Source: Progne subis subis
Taxonomy: Eukaryota; Chordata; Aves; Passeriformes; Hirundinidae
Reading direction: 5' to 3'
Assembly: GCA_022316685.1 (NCBI GenBank)
Contig: JAKJHU010000611.1
Span: forward strand, 62,001-126,000
Length of the DNA: 64,000 nucleotides
Positions within the stretch are counted from its first letter, which is position 1. Every line of letters begins with the position of its first letter. Below, piece after piece: positions 12,601 to 23,937 of the stretch. The position numbers were made by a program, and so were the translations under genes. Below the pieces are notes generated by a model that did not search any database, was not told where the DNA came from, and saw only the letters and a list, made by a program, of their open reading frames with translations.

Positions 12601-15600
12601 TGGGAAGTAATGAAAGAGGCTCACATGTTTGGGCCTTCATTGCAGGTCACTTTCCTCCATGAGGAGAGAAAAACAGAGAACCTGAAAGAAATGAAACGGG
12701 AGCAAAACAACACAGGCAGAGTTCAGAGGAGATCTGCAAAGGTGGCAATCTACTATCTCCATGAGCTGGCAGGAGAAGAACTGGCCAAAGAGTGGCCTAA
12801 AAGAAAAGTTCTGCAGGACTTGATTCCAGATGACCGGAAGGTACAAGGCCTTGAAAATGCTTTATATGGTTCAAGTTTATACCTCCACATCTGATGAGTC
12901 TTGTACTGGCTCTTAGCCCATGTTTTTGGCATATGGAAAGCAGTATGTTGTGTGGGAGATTGGGTTCTGCTCTCTCTCAGCTTAGATTACAGTATTTCTG
13001 CAGCAGCAATTGCTGTGGTGCGAGTGTTTTGTTCGGGCAGGCTGTAATGACTATAAAGTCCTACTGCTGGAATTCTCAGTGGGCACAAGGAACATGGCCA
13101 GTTAGGGGCATGATGTTGCTCACAGGTGATAGGTTCAAGATCACTCCTGACATGCTGTAATGCCCCATCAATCCTTCCAGTCTCTCATACATGCTGTGGT
13201 ATTTCACAGTGTTTTAGGCTTTAGAGTTTCCAGTAGGGTCTTTTGGGCTGTGAGTGAAACCCAAGGGAAAATGATGCTTAATGATTTCAGTGGGGTAGGT
13301 ACATTTAGAGGAATTGTTGTAGTCAAGGCAATGGGAAGTTTCAGGTTCTGATATTGTGGGGGTTTTCCAGATTCAGTTATGTTTCTAGAGAGTTGCTGAC
13401 AGGAAAAAATTGATTATTGGGAGTTTGCCTGTTAGAGTAGGAGAAGAGACAGCACTTTTGTCGCAGCCTAGAAGAGGAAATTCTGCATAGCCAGCATTAC
13501 TTCAGCATTACTCTCAATCCGATCTTTGTCTCAGCTGAAATACACTCGTCCCGGACTGCCCACATTTAGTCAAGATGTGCTGTGCAAATGGAAAACGGAG
13601 ATAAAAATGTACCGAAGAGTCCACTGCCCAAATCAGGTAATCCTTAACTGCTTCTAAAGTCCCAAAGGGGACAGATTTCAGTTCCATATGAGCCAACCTT
13701 GAAAGAGCTGTTGGTCTCCCTGTGGGAGACAAATCCTGCTCCATCTCAATATGATTGTTTCATGTAATCAAGACCCTGTCTAGTCTTGGGGATGTCTGGG
13801 GATGCTCCTTTTGTCGTTTGCATCAAAATGACCTGAGGATGATCCTTTTGGGAGTGTGTGAACACTTGAGAGCCAGTAACTTGGTGTGGGGCTGGTACAG
13901 TTTTCTCATCCTGGTGGGCAGTTGGTCCATTTGGATGTTTGAATAGTGGAAAAATATCATTTTTCCCTGCCTTTCTATCTAAATCTAATCATAGAAGGAA
14001 GGAGCAGAGGTGGAAATACAAGAGTAATGAGACTTTGTCTGGCACAGCACATAAGTTTTCTTCATTGTGCTAGACAAGTTTTAAGCCCTTTTCAGCCTGG
14101 CCTTGAGCATTTCCAGGCATGGGGCAGCCACAGCTTCTCTGGGCAACCTCCTCCAAGGCCTCCCCACTCTACCCACGGAAGAATTCCTTCCCAGTATCCC
14201 ACTGCCCTCTGGCAGTGAGAAGCTATTCCCCCTTGTCCTGTCATTCCAGGCCCTTGTTCAAAGTCCTTCTCTGGCTCACTTGGGCCCCTTTAGGCACGGG
14301 AGAGCTTAGTTTCTTACAATGCCTTACAGCAATCACCAGTCAGATCCAGTGAGAGCAAATGGCCCCATTGGGGGAGGTGGTGGTAGAACATCCCCATGTG
14401 ATGCATACTGTCAGAGAGCCAAGGGTCAGTGGCAGCTGCTCTCTGGTTTTGGTGTATAGATTCCGCCTTCCCACTGCCCTCCTCTACCCCACCTCCAGCA
14501 CTCTCTCCCCAGTATTCAGGCTAGCATAATTTTCAAGTATCAGATTGGCAGAACCATGTTGTTTGTGGAGCTGTCTCCAGAGAGCAGCTGTCCTATGTCA
14601 CCAACCAGTAACCCAGCAGCATGTCTTGCTCCTGCTTCCCATCCTGCAACCTGGGTTGAGGGCCGAGCACAATGTGGTACCCGAAGACTGATGCTCCCCA
14701 TGGGACAGGCCTCTAAAGCTGCTCTTTAAGTGAGACCAGGGATGTTGGATGCTGTACTTCTGCCCTGTGCCACTAGAGACATAAGCAGTGCAGGAGGGAG
14801 AAGTTGTCTTGTACCTGCCCCGTGTACTCCATTTGAATTTTTCCTCTGTTGCACTTCAGGCAGAAAGCAAACTATCAGTTCAGTCAGGCTGTTGATAGAC
14901 CATGAGTGTAACCATCGCAGGAGTCTCTTTATTATGTCCAAGTGTGCTCTGAAAACTGGAAATATAAACACTGAGCTTAATGAAAACTTAACTCTTCTAA
15001 TGGTCTTTTTACCAGAAGCTTTCTGGCTTCTACCTCTCTTTTGTACTTTTGGGATTGTCCTCCAGACATAATAATGCTTTATTTTCCAGGAAGAAGGGAT
15101 TTCTTGCTAGCATGTTCACAGGTTTGTTTTTCTTTACTGTTTCAGGGTTGTGAATCTGTGTATGGCAGTGTCTCAGGACTCAAGTCTCACCTTGGCACAT
15201 GTACCTTGGTTGGTAGCCTTCCTCTTAATGACCCCACTGTCCCTGTCCCTCTAATAACTCTTAGTTCAAGTTCTTGTCTTGCCATCTGCTAATCTGAGAT
15301 CCTCACAGGTTCATGGATTCACAGGATGGTTTGGGTTAGAGGGGATCTTAAAGATCATCTCATTCCAGCCCCAAATTTAGGTGCTCCCCTGTGTGCTAAG
15401 GAGGTTGCCATTGCAAACAGCACTTGAGACCAGGAGGAAGTACCTTAATGGCATTCCATTAATGGCATCCATTAATGACACAGCAGTTCTACCTGTAGAT
15501 TCACAGCTACAAGAGCAGTTTTTCCAGGTGCACTGCTGGAGACCTTATGACATCTCAGAGAGCAGGCCTATGTTTTGTGGGCACAACTGCTTGCTCCTGT

Positions 15601-16640
15601 CAGTGCTCCTGTAGCTAAAGCTGTCTGGTGTGAATGAGAGTTCCTAGTTTTTATTGCTGGGTTCTATCTGAGCAAGATTCAAATGAAATATATAGGTTTA
15701 ACACCTTCTTGATCCAGCAACTCTTGATGAATTTTTTTTTTTTATTTGTTTGTTTTGATGCCAGGGAGACTTTGTGGCTGGTAAATACAAGTGTCTCCTG
15801 TGTGAGAAGGAGTTCATTTCAGAGAGTGGGGTCAAGTATCACATCAACTCTGTGCACGCTGAGGTAAGGCAGGCACAGTGGGACCTCAAACCCCAGGCTG
15901 CTGGGGGTGGGGAGAATGTCTTAAGAAAACGCTGAATGTGTGCCATGTTTTACTTTTTCCTTGCTCACTGTTGGGTACAGGGTCCTTAAACATAGCTGGT
16001 CTAATGTGTTAGTCTGGGGAGAAAGTGTTGTGTCATGTCACGTGCCTTGTCCCAAGCTGCTGCTGCTCTCTTCAGCTCTGCAGCATTTCCTGTGCCTTCA
16101 ACTAGGCAAATGTCAAATCAAATCTGAATCCTCTGAGACAGAGTGGCACCTGAGGAGACACATCAAAGAACAGAGCATTGTTAGGCAGTTGCCTTTCCAG
16201 ATCTCACATTTCAGGGGAACCTTGTCCCACGACACAGCTATATTGTAAACCCTGATAGGCTTTATTTGGTGTTTCCACCACCATCAGTACCAACCTGTTG
16301 CCTTCTAAACCTGCAGGACTGGTTTGATGTGAATACAACGACTACCAAAAGCTTTGAGAAGCTAATGAAAATTCGCCAAAGGGAAGAGCAGAGGAAGCAA
16401 CGGAAGAAACGTCCTTTGACCAGGGGCAAAAAGAAGAGAGCTGGCACCCTGGCTGCCAAGAAGCTCCCCGCTGTTGGAGTTGAAAAAATGAGGAGAAGTA
16501 AGAGAGGTTGTCCACAACGAGTGGACAACGAGAGTGCAAGCAGTGAGGAAGGGACACCCCAAGTTGCACAGAGAGCTGCGGTTCCAAAAACCAGCCGCAA
16601 GCGAGGCCGAAGCAAATCCCTAGAAGATGAGAAGGAATAA
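668..16640 (+). CDS. ZNF512: ZNF512, C2H2-type zinc finger protein 512 (5'-partial, 13 exons)
   Basis: Nuclear zinc-finger protein, presumably DNA-binding; its molecular role is poorly characterised. Exons: 668-726, 2041-2249, 3982-4071, 7607-7690, 8809-8933, 9308-9394, 11400-11498, 11877-12044, 12646-12840, 13535-13636, 15146-15208, 15765-15863, 16317-16640 (stop TAA). All junctions are GT/AG and phases join without a break, giving 567 codons. The exon at 668 is the least certain, but its phase fits. Six atypical fingers are visible (numbered within this fragment): C166/C169 with H and C, C194/C197, C248/C253/H266/C270, C284/C287/H300/H305, C403/C408/H421/C425 and C437/C440/H453/H458. Several end in Cys rather than His and the linkers are long, as in mammalian ZNF512, which is not a KRAB-type tandem array. 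An RRSAK...[11 protein letters not shown] block between fingers 4 and 5 is diagnostic. The tail is Lys/Arg-rich and nuclear-like. The donor at 15209 (GTTGGT) is weak. No frameshift or internal stop is seen. Confidence 0.93.
4255..4480 (+). mobile_element. Diverged LINE (CR1/L3-like) reverse-transcriptase fragment
   Basis: Lies in the ZNF512 intron after the exon ending at 4071. Around 4278-4325 a frame reads NYRPVC.. followed by a Lys-Ile-Ile tract, which corresponds to the conserved NYRPVSL region of LINE reverse transcriptases. About 4390-4410 resembles the downstream AFIKxKS segment. It is heavily mutated, with stops, and is separable from the younger CR1 copy that follows. Confidence 0.45.
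4480..6335 (+). mobile_element. CR1 non-LTR retrotransposon, 5'-truncated, degenerate
   Basis: A sense-oriented CR1 copy in a ZNF512 intron. An ORF2 segment from the connector between endonuclease and reverse transcriptase is readable at 4544-4795 (CKDEVRKAK..., [18 protein letters not shown]). RT-domain remnants follow at about 4985-5480, broken by frameshifts and stops, then the typical CR1 3' region with the 'aggacaaggggaaatggcct' signature near 6073. It ends near 6335 with a degenerate form of the ATTCTATGATT terminal repeat. It cannot be autonomous. Confidence 0.9.
6480..6670 (+). mobile_element. CR1 reverse-transcriptase fragment
   Basis: Encodes a degenerate [22 protein letters not shown] segment at about 6490-6545, followed by [13 protein letters not shown] sequence near 6608, both signature parts of the CR1 RT domain. 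Weak CR1-like sequence continues to about 7260, but its identity is too low to delimit by eye. Same orientation as the host gene. Confidence 0.75.
10285..10815. mobile_element. Solo LTR-like block, avian endogenous retrovirus family
   Basis: Located in the ZNF512 intron between the exons at 9394 and 11400. I recognise the layout of a common avian ERV LTR: an 'accccagccagcatccaagc' start, a 'catgggttgagataaagaca' stretch, a 'gctttatatgctgagcatga' stretch, and a region ending in a run of 'aacacagtcccatacc' type. No gag, pol or env coding sequence is attached, so it is probably a solo LTR. The family name and exact ends need a repeat library search. I am confident it is an avian interspersed repeat and less sure of its orientation. 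Confidence 0.7.
10880..11250 (-). mobile_element. Second LTR-like block, different avian ERV family
   Basis: Starts about 65 bp after the previous block and ends about 150 bp before the ZNF512 exon at 11400. Features I associate with an avian ERV LTR are the 'gcggaaccaaggccgagagc' stretch and a TTTATT (AATAAA on the minus strand) near 11019. On that basis it lies antisense to ZNF512. No retroviral coding sequence is visible. Boundaries are approximate. Confidence 0.55.
11640..11700 (-). mobile_element. CR1 3'-end fragment
   Basis: A short stretch beginning 'agaatcatagaatagttcgg', the reverse complement of the CR1 3' terminus, sits in the ZNF512 intron. Only about 60 bp are recognisable. Confidence 0.75.
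14078..14315 (-). mobile_element. CR1 3'-region fragment
   Basis: Sequence of the type 'cctggccttgagcatttcca' through 'cccccttgtcctgtcattcc' is the antisense CR1 3' UTR region. It lies in the ZNF512 intron between the exons at 13636 and 15146. Confidence 0.9.
15305..15405 (-). mobile_element. CR1 3'-end fragment
   Basis: Begins with a degenerate CR1 terminal repeat and 'ggatggtttgggttagaggg', then loses similarity within 100 bp. It lies in the intron about 100 bp after the exon ending at 15208. Confidence 0.8.
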
Positions 16641-18595
16641 TTCTAAGGCTTTTCACTTCCAAGCCCCACTTCTGTCAGGCTCATAACCCACAGCACTAAT
16701 ATAAGCAACTGAATGTCTTTGGGACTGTGACTCAATTCTGCAGGTGACTTTGATACTGAAACTTCTGTATCTGGTCAGTTGTGAGGAATACAAACCAAAG
16801 CTGTGGTGCAGAGGCTGCTTCTGCTGGTGTAGTTCCTTTGGACAGTGGCACTAGCAGTGTACCAGTGTGATTCCCTCCAGGTGCAGTCTCAGTTTGGTCA
16901 TACTAGTTGCTTGTTTAGTGGTTTCCAGTACAGCAGGTGTCTGTTTTGTCATCTTCCTCTGATGTGTGAGATCAAGGTTCTTTTTTACAATTCTTCTCAT
17001 AAGGGACTGACTAGCAGAATGTTTAGGTCTCTTCAAGGTGGAAATCCTTTCTTGCACAGAATGCACACAAACTAAGCATGAAAACAGTGCTGTGCGGAAT
17101 GCAAAGACTCCAGCTTGCCCTGTCATTCTCCCATTTGTTGTCAGCAAGGCTGCCACAAGAGACCTTCTCAGTGTTTGCTGAATCCTGTTGCACAAGGCTC
17201 TGTTTCATACACCGGTGTTGAGGCTCAGCACCGACAGCAGCGTGTCTACTTGGATGGGATGGAAGGTCATTATTACCCTTGTCAGGAACCCACTGTTCCC
17301 CTGGCATCTGTTTCCTGTAATGCTGGACATTAAAGATATGTAGAAAGTCTTCCAGTGCTGCAAGGACTGAATTCTTCCAAGCCCTTTGGAGATTCAGTGG
17401 CCTTTCAGAGCCGCCGGTAACTAATGTACTGAGATGGTCTTTTTGTGCTCTCTGAAGCCCACTTGTTTCATGCTTACCTGGGAAACATACTGCAAGACCA
17501 TGCAAACCTACATGAGCAGCCTGCTAGTGCTGGGACCAGATTCCGTGAAGCTGCCATGCCAGCGTGTGGTTCTTTATCATGCCAGTGCTCCCACAGTGTC
17601 CTTTTTCCCTGCTCGGCAGATACCACCTTCACTGTCTTACATAACCTGTTTCTTTTCAGTATCACCTCTCTGTGCAAAAGAGGTGTATTAGCAGTGGCTT
17701 CCCTGTTTAAAAAAGGTTAAAAGAAGAGGGGTCATTATTTTAAGTCATGTGTTGGCATTGTCTCTGGATCATAAGGAATATCTTCCTGTGCTCAATAAAT
17801 CATCGAATGTTAAGGGATCGAAAAAACCTTAAAGGTCATTTAGTCTCACCCCCTGCTGCCACGAGAAGGGACTCATCCCACTAGACCAGGTTGCTCAAGG
17901 CCTTCTCCAACCTGCCTTTGAACACTACCAGGGCTGGGGCATCCACAGCCTCCCTGGACAGCCTATTCCAGTCTCTTAATGCAGCAGATGGCATGGAAGC
18001 TAGCAGGAAGCATCAGCACAGGCAGTCCCATTTTTCAAAGAATGGGTTCTCCAGAATCTCTGTTATCCAAAGACCCAGTGTACCAGAAAATTGCAAAATT
18101 TGGACTGTGTGATAAAGTTGCTGGTGCTGAAATTCACAGGGAAGCCTTTGCAGTGTCTGGGGAACAGGCAGGTTTGTACATGTGTGTTAGTATCAGCATG
18201 ATCACGTTGTTCTTGACCGTGGGGAATACTGTGGGTCAAGGTGGTCTCAAAAACTGCCTTTGGCACCAGGCGCTACTGCATTTGCAAGTGCTGTGCTGAA
18301 AGCAGATGTGTGGGCTGTGCAGGGTGTGTAAAGTCTGCAGTGAGATTGGCAAGATCAAAAGACAACAAAATAAAATGTCACCAGTGCAAGAATGTGGTTT
18401 CTTGTCTGTTCGGTGTGTGGTGTTCTTGGTACCATCCCTCATACAAGACACCCCAGCCTGCCTGCAGGGTTGTCCTGCATGCACTGGTGCTGTTCAGCTG
18501 TCTTTGCAGTTTCTCTTCAGAACTCCACGGTGCTGTATTTGGAGCAAATATTCACTATGTTCCCACAGTTCAATAAACCCAGAAATTAAAGAAGG
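16641..18595 (+). other. Probable 3' UTR of ZNF512 with candidate poly(A) signals
   Basis: Non-coding sequence after the ZNF512 stop. AATAAA hexamers on the plus strand lie at 17794-17799, about 18368 and 18572-18577; the last would give a UTR of about 1.95 kb. A CR1 fragment sits at about 17800-17990, directly after the first hexamer. Transcript data would be needed to choose the end. The Cys-rich open frame around 18240-18450 is discussed under findings. Confidence 0.45.
17800..17995 (-). mobile_element. CR1 3'-region fragment in the ZNF512 3' UTR
   Basis: Contains the antisense CR1 3' end: 'aaaaaaccttaaaggtcatt', then a 'ctagaccaggttgctcaagg' stretch and a 'cattccagtctc'-type end. If the distal poly(A) site is used, this is transcribed as part of the ZNF512 3' UTR. 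Confidence 0.88.
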
Positions 18596-18869
18596 TTCTT
18601 CATAGTGGTTTTCAGTCTAGAGTCCAGTTTCCTGTCATTTATGAGTTACTAACTAGACCTGCTCTCTAAACATGGATACTTTTGTGGTTACTCGGTAATG
18701 TACTCCTCCACATAACATGGCACAGGGGAAAAAAGCATTCTCCAACAATCCATCCCTGTCCATCAGCATTACAGCAGATTTCTGGATTGATTCAAGCTGG
18801 TATGAGGTGGTGGCACTGCTGCCAGTCCACTGCTTGTGAGAAGAGAAATCTGTCCCGGACCACCTGCAT

Positions 18870-19205
18870 TCTGCTGTAGTGGAGCTAAGGCAGCTGCCCT
18901 CAGGGCAAGGAATTTAGCAGAGAGGCAGAATCGCCTCCCTCACCTGCTGTCCACACTGCTGGAGATGCAGCCCTGGATACTGGTGGTTTCTGGGCTGCCA
19001 GTGCACATGGCCAGGTTGTGTCCAATTCTGTTATCCCTAGGACCTTGTCCACCAGGCTGTTCTCCATCCACGGATTCCTCAGATTCTTCTGGATGACATC
19101 CCTCTCCTCTAGGAAATAAATTGCACCAAGCATCGTGGATGAAGACATTACGTAGCGTGGGCAACAGGCCCTGGAGAAACACTGTCCACTGCCCAGCAAA
19201 CTGGT
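18870..19205 (-). mobile_element. CR1 fragment (more internal 3' region)
   Basis: Antisense CR1 sequence from the region 5' of the usual 3'-end fragments. It has a 'gaggcagaatcgcctccctc' segment, a 'tttctgggctgccagtgcac' segment, and a 'cttgtccaccaggctgttct' segment. It lies just beyond the probable 3' end of ZNF512. Confidence 0.88.
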
Positions 19206-21800
19206 CTTTGCTGTTATCAGTTCTGCTTGAGCAAGTACATCTTTAGAAGGAGATCCAGTTTTGAAGGAATCAGAAGTGATAAAAGAGACCAGCTAATCAC
19301 TCAATACTTGTAATGATTCACTGTGCTAAAAATGTTGCGTCTTCTCATCGGAACTTGTTTTCATTTCAGCCTCTGTATCCCATACTGCTGAGTCCTGGTA
19401 ACTGAAATAGCTTTATGGTATCAGAAATTTCTTCCTGCATATTTGTAGTCATTATTAACTCCATACATGATTTGCTGTATGAGCTAAAGAGGCTTGCTAG
19501 TCTCAGTCAAAACAGTTTTTTCTCTCTTTTTATTTTTTTTCTGTTGTGCATTGTTCTTTGCTGACATGTTGTATATTGATTGCTGCATTTTTCACTTTTT
19601 AAGTCCAGAGAGATGAACCAGGAAGCAGCTGCAGTATTCTGTAATAGTCTGGATTATGTAAGATACAATGATAACCTTGCTCTGCTCTCACCTACCTCTT
19701 TTGTCCTCAGCTCCCTCACTACAATGTTGATATTCTCCTTTACCCTCTTAAGCACATTTTTCAGTTGTTCTGCAAATGCCTCTGAGGAGTCATCTCTTTT
19801 GTTTCTAGAAACTCAACAGGGTTTAAGGGCAGATGGCACATGATGAACACATTCTGAAAACATTGTGGTGTATTTCACAGAACTACTCTAGGAGACATCT
19901 TAATAGCTGTGTTTTGTACAGTAACTTTTCCAGAAAGCTGGTTTTAATCTGCAGATTTTCTTTGTAACTGTTATATAATTTCATTAACGTTCTTGATAAA
20001 GATGTTAAATAGCTGCAGACTTATGGGATTCTATAGGACAAATCCTTATTTGCAATTACTTAATATCAAGCATTTAATGTATTCCACTGATGCTTGTATA
20101 ACGTGGGGCCAAGAGCAAGGCCTTAGAGAATTAATGATGTCAACAGCTACTTTTACCTAAATGGACTTGTAATTAATTAAAGAATAATATTTACAGAAAA
20201 CTCTTCTCTGTGAAACCACGTTGGCTGGGTCTTACTTATTATGCCCTTTAATGTCAATTGTCATTGTGTCTGGAAGATTTCAGACTAAGCTGTACTTACA
20301 CTCATCACACAGCTTTGTCTTTTTTTAAGTACTGGCACACGAGTTTTATGTTGGGGGCTTGGAGGGTTTTTTTTGGAGGGGGAAGGAGAATATGTTTTGG
20401 GAGTTGTTCAGTTGTTTTGTTTTTCTTAATCCTCAAGGATTTCTCCATTGTTCCAGATTTGTTAAAAGTCATTAATAATTCAGTAATTTTCATGAGATCA
20501 CTTACCATCCTTCCCTGCAAGTTATGCAATGCACTAGCTTTAAGGTTTAAGCTCTTTTAATAATGCCAAAATAATGTCCAAAACAATGGAGCTGTTCTGT
20601 TGAGAGGAAACTGTGACCCGGGGTGTGCTTCACACGAGACATCCGCTGCAGTTCGTCATTGCTGCCTGCACAGAACGGTCTGGTGCTGAGTGTGGCATGT
20701 GAGAATGAATCATTGCAGTCGTTCACTTAGCTCTATCACTGTATCAGGTTGGGGTTCATCCTGTTAGTTTATCATATCTCTGTTGGTAAGGACACCACAC
20801 CGGTGCCAGGCAAGCTCTTCCACTGCTTTGCTTTCCTTGGAGTGACATTATCTATAAATCAAATGTTTCCCTGTGCTGCTGCAGGTATTTAGGAGCAGCC
20901 CTTCACAGCTGCCTGGGATCAGCTTCTGGAGCTGTCTAGTCCTAGGTGCTTGCTTAGTGACCTTCCTGGCAAGGGAGAGTTAATGTCATCCTGGGATGCT
21001 GTGTGACTGATGCCAACAATATTTCACTAAGCATGACATTATTTCTTGAAGTGTTGCTTGACTCTCAAAGCCAGTTGCCTTCAAAATTAAGTAGGTCAGT
21101 CTTATCATTAAAATACAGTGGAAAGAGAGTGAGATTGGAGGGGGAGGTGGTTATATTGGAAAGCTTTGCTGAGACATTAATTAGCGTGTCCTCTTTTACG
21201 CATGGTGTATCTGGTTCAAAAACTCATCTGAATTATGCTCAAAGGTCTCCTAAATCAGAAGCTTTTGTTTTCAAAAAGTGCAGCTGCATTTCAGAAGCAA
21301 GCCTCTGTCTGTCTTTGGAAGCAGGTAACTAAAGCCAGGTAGTTACTGAAACAGCCTGCACTGAACCATAGAATGACCATAACCAGAGACATAGTCCCAG
21401 TGGCTGCCTGGGGAGACAGAGCCAAATTAAAGATTAGGAAAATCACAGCCAGTGCTGTCAGCTTTTTTCCCAGTTCTTCCTCGTTGCCAAGGAGGCTCTT
21501 GGCCCTCTGGGCCACTGCAATGTGGGCTGGTCCCTCATCTGCCTTTGGCTGGCTCTGCTCCCACTGGCCAAAGCCCAGGTGCTGCCACAGGCAGTCAGTG
21601 CTGCCCTGGGCCAGGATGGGTGGTACCTGTGGTGCTGTTTTTGTGGACAGATCCTTTGCCTCATGAGAACCAGAGACCAGCCCATGCAGCAGTAAGAGCT
21701 ACAGGAAGGAGGAGGGCTCATGCAAAGGCAGGATGTGAATGGGAGACAGACTTCATCTGATTTAAGTGCTTGCTAAAGAGGTAAACCTCAAAAGAGGACT
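19205..21800. other. Gene-free AT-rich spacer
   Basis: Intergenic between ZNF512 and FNDC4. About 19,500-20,600 is notably AT-rich, with poly-T and poly-A runs and many stops in all frames. The longest open frames have no domain, signal or splice context that I can support. It may include an old interspersed repeat that I cannot name. Confidence 0.4.
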
Positions 21801-21804
21801 TCCA

Positions 21805-22295
21805 CATAGAATCATGGAATGCTTTGGGTTAGGAAGGACCTTTAAATGTTACCTAGGCCAAGGCCCTGCAATGAGCAAGATTGTCTTCTACTAGATGGGC
21901 TTGCTCAGAACACCATCCAAGTGGATCCTGAATGCTTCCAAGGTTGGGACACTCACCACCTCTCTGGGCAGCCTATATGTGTCTGGCCACATTCATTGTG
22001 AAAAACTTCTTCCTTGCATCTAATCTAAATTAGCTCTCCTTCAGTTTAAATCCTTGCTCCTTGTTCTATTGCACCAGGTCCATCCACCAGTCCATCCCCA
22101 TCATTCTTGTAGGTTTCCTTTAGGCACGGAGGGACTCTGAGGTCTCCCTGGATCCTTCTCCAGACTGAACACCCCTGGCTCTCCCAGCCTGTCTCCAGAG
22201 CAGAGGGGCTCCAGCCCTCAGAACATCGTCATGGCCTCCTCTGATCTCATCCCAGCAGCTCTATATTCTTCCTCTGCTGAGAAACTCAGAGCTGA
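21805..22295 (-). mobile_element. CR1 3'-region, near 500 bp
   Basis: One of the longest antisense CR1 3' fragments in the window. It begins with the terminal repeat and 'ggaatgctttgggttaggaa', continues through 'ctctctgggcagcctatatg' and 'tagctctccttcagtttaaa', and ends with the 'cctctgatctcatcccagca' segment. An A-run lies downstream at about 22339-22350. Confidence 0.92.
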
Positions 22296-23937
22296 ATATC
22301 TTCAATTAGATTTTGCTGAAGCTGCAATTGGAATTTCCAAAAAAAAAAAATTGGTAAGGCCTGGACCTCTTTAAAAAGCAAGACTGCCCTGCGTTAAACA
22401 GGATGGTTATCTTGTTGAGGGCTAGAGGAGGCATTTGGAGGAGACATTTGGCATTTTCAGGGGAGTGAGGCCACTGGGGGAATCCTGCAGAGATTCACAT
22501 TAACACTGGAATGTTCAAAATGTTTCCCTCATGATACAGGAAGAAATGAGCAGGGACTGAGGTCAGGTTTGAGGAACAGTAAAAATTAGAAGGTAACCAC
22601 AAAGAACTGCTAAAGCATCTTAGAATACTGAAAAGCATCTTAGAATACTGAGTGGTTGGGTGATGAAATGGCAGATGAAATTCAGTATTATAAAATTAAA
22701 GGGCGCAAATAATATCTATATATTGCCCTTGCAGCCCCTCAAAGATGGTTTGCATTGGTGTTCAAAATGGGGATATCCTGAAAGCTTACAGGATTACTTC
22801 ATACCTTCTTACCCCTAAACTCTTTCCTCATCAAAACATCTTGCTATGCTACATCAAATAGCATCTTTCAAGATAGAGTGCAACTACCCTGGCCCTGGCC
22901 CCTGCCTCAGAACTGCTGTTGTGCAGAGTACAGGCAAAGCAGGGAGGACACTTCCAGCCTACATGCACTGGCTCCAGGTGCTGCATCAACACCTCCCTGC
23001 TGTAGGGACAGGTCACATCCTTGACACAAGTGGCTGGCTCAAAGGTCGGAGGCTGATCTGCAGATCTCCCTCCAGACGGGGTGGCTGGGTCCATGCCACC
23101 CAAAAAAATCTGGTCTCTCATGTCCCTGGCCATCTCTCATCACCAGCCACTTTGATACAAGGACTACCACAGGGCAGGAGAGGGAGGTTCCGTGGCACCA
23201 CACCACTGCCAGGCCTGGTGCACACAATGTGACTCTTCATCACACAGGCTGCCCAGACAGTGCCCTGTCTCACTGTCCCATGCCCCTGACAACTCCCTGT
23301 CCTATGCCATGGAGATCCAGGCATCACACAGGCTTCCCCTCCTTCCCACGCCACCTTGGCTCTGCACCTGGCCTTGTGGAGCACTGCAAAGCGGCACAGG
23401 TGTGTTCAGCACTGCACTGAGCAGAGACGTGGCAGAGCCAGGCTAGCTGGCAAGCACATACTCTCCCCTTTCTCCAGGAACTTCATCTCTGCTCCCAAAT
23501 CATGGGAACAGTCGCACAGTCAGCACAAGCGAACACAAGGAGCAGATCCCAGTGCCAGTGATGCAGCTGGCAAATTACTTTGGCCCTGTCAGAAGCAATG
23601 CCACGGAGAGGGTGCCAGGAGAATGGCATCAAGAGTCCTTTAAGGTGGAGGAGTGGCTGGAAACTAAATCAGCATTCTGCAGTCTCACACTGAGAGGACG
23701 ATCAGCCCTGGTCTCCACGTGGGCCAAGTCAGCAATGGACTGAAGTTCCACCCCAGACATGGAACAGGCCATTCCAGCCTCTGCAGCAGCCATGTATATG
23801 CTTGGCAGCTGTCAGCATCTAAAGAGAAGCTGTCAGCACATCCCCCCTCACTTTCATTAGTTTCTAGGCTAAACAACTCAGGCTAATGTAGGCTTTCACC
23901 ATAAGTTGCTTTGCCCAAAACTCCCTCTTAGGGAATT
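22296..23937. other. Gene-free spacer
   Basis: No gene supported. A 19-20 bp unit containing 'aagcatcttagaatactg' is directly repeated at about 22612-22651. GC rises around 22,850-23,750, where several overlapping open frames appear on both strands. None resembles a known family, and none has matching splice signals on one strand, so I treat them as chance. Confidence 0.4.

Noticed and set aside
22846..23446. Overlapping open frames in the ZNF512-FNDC4 spacer as GCKR remnants
   Set aside because: No SIS-domain motif could be recognised, the frames occur on both strands, and no consistent splice structure links them.
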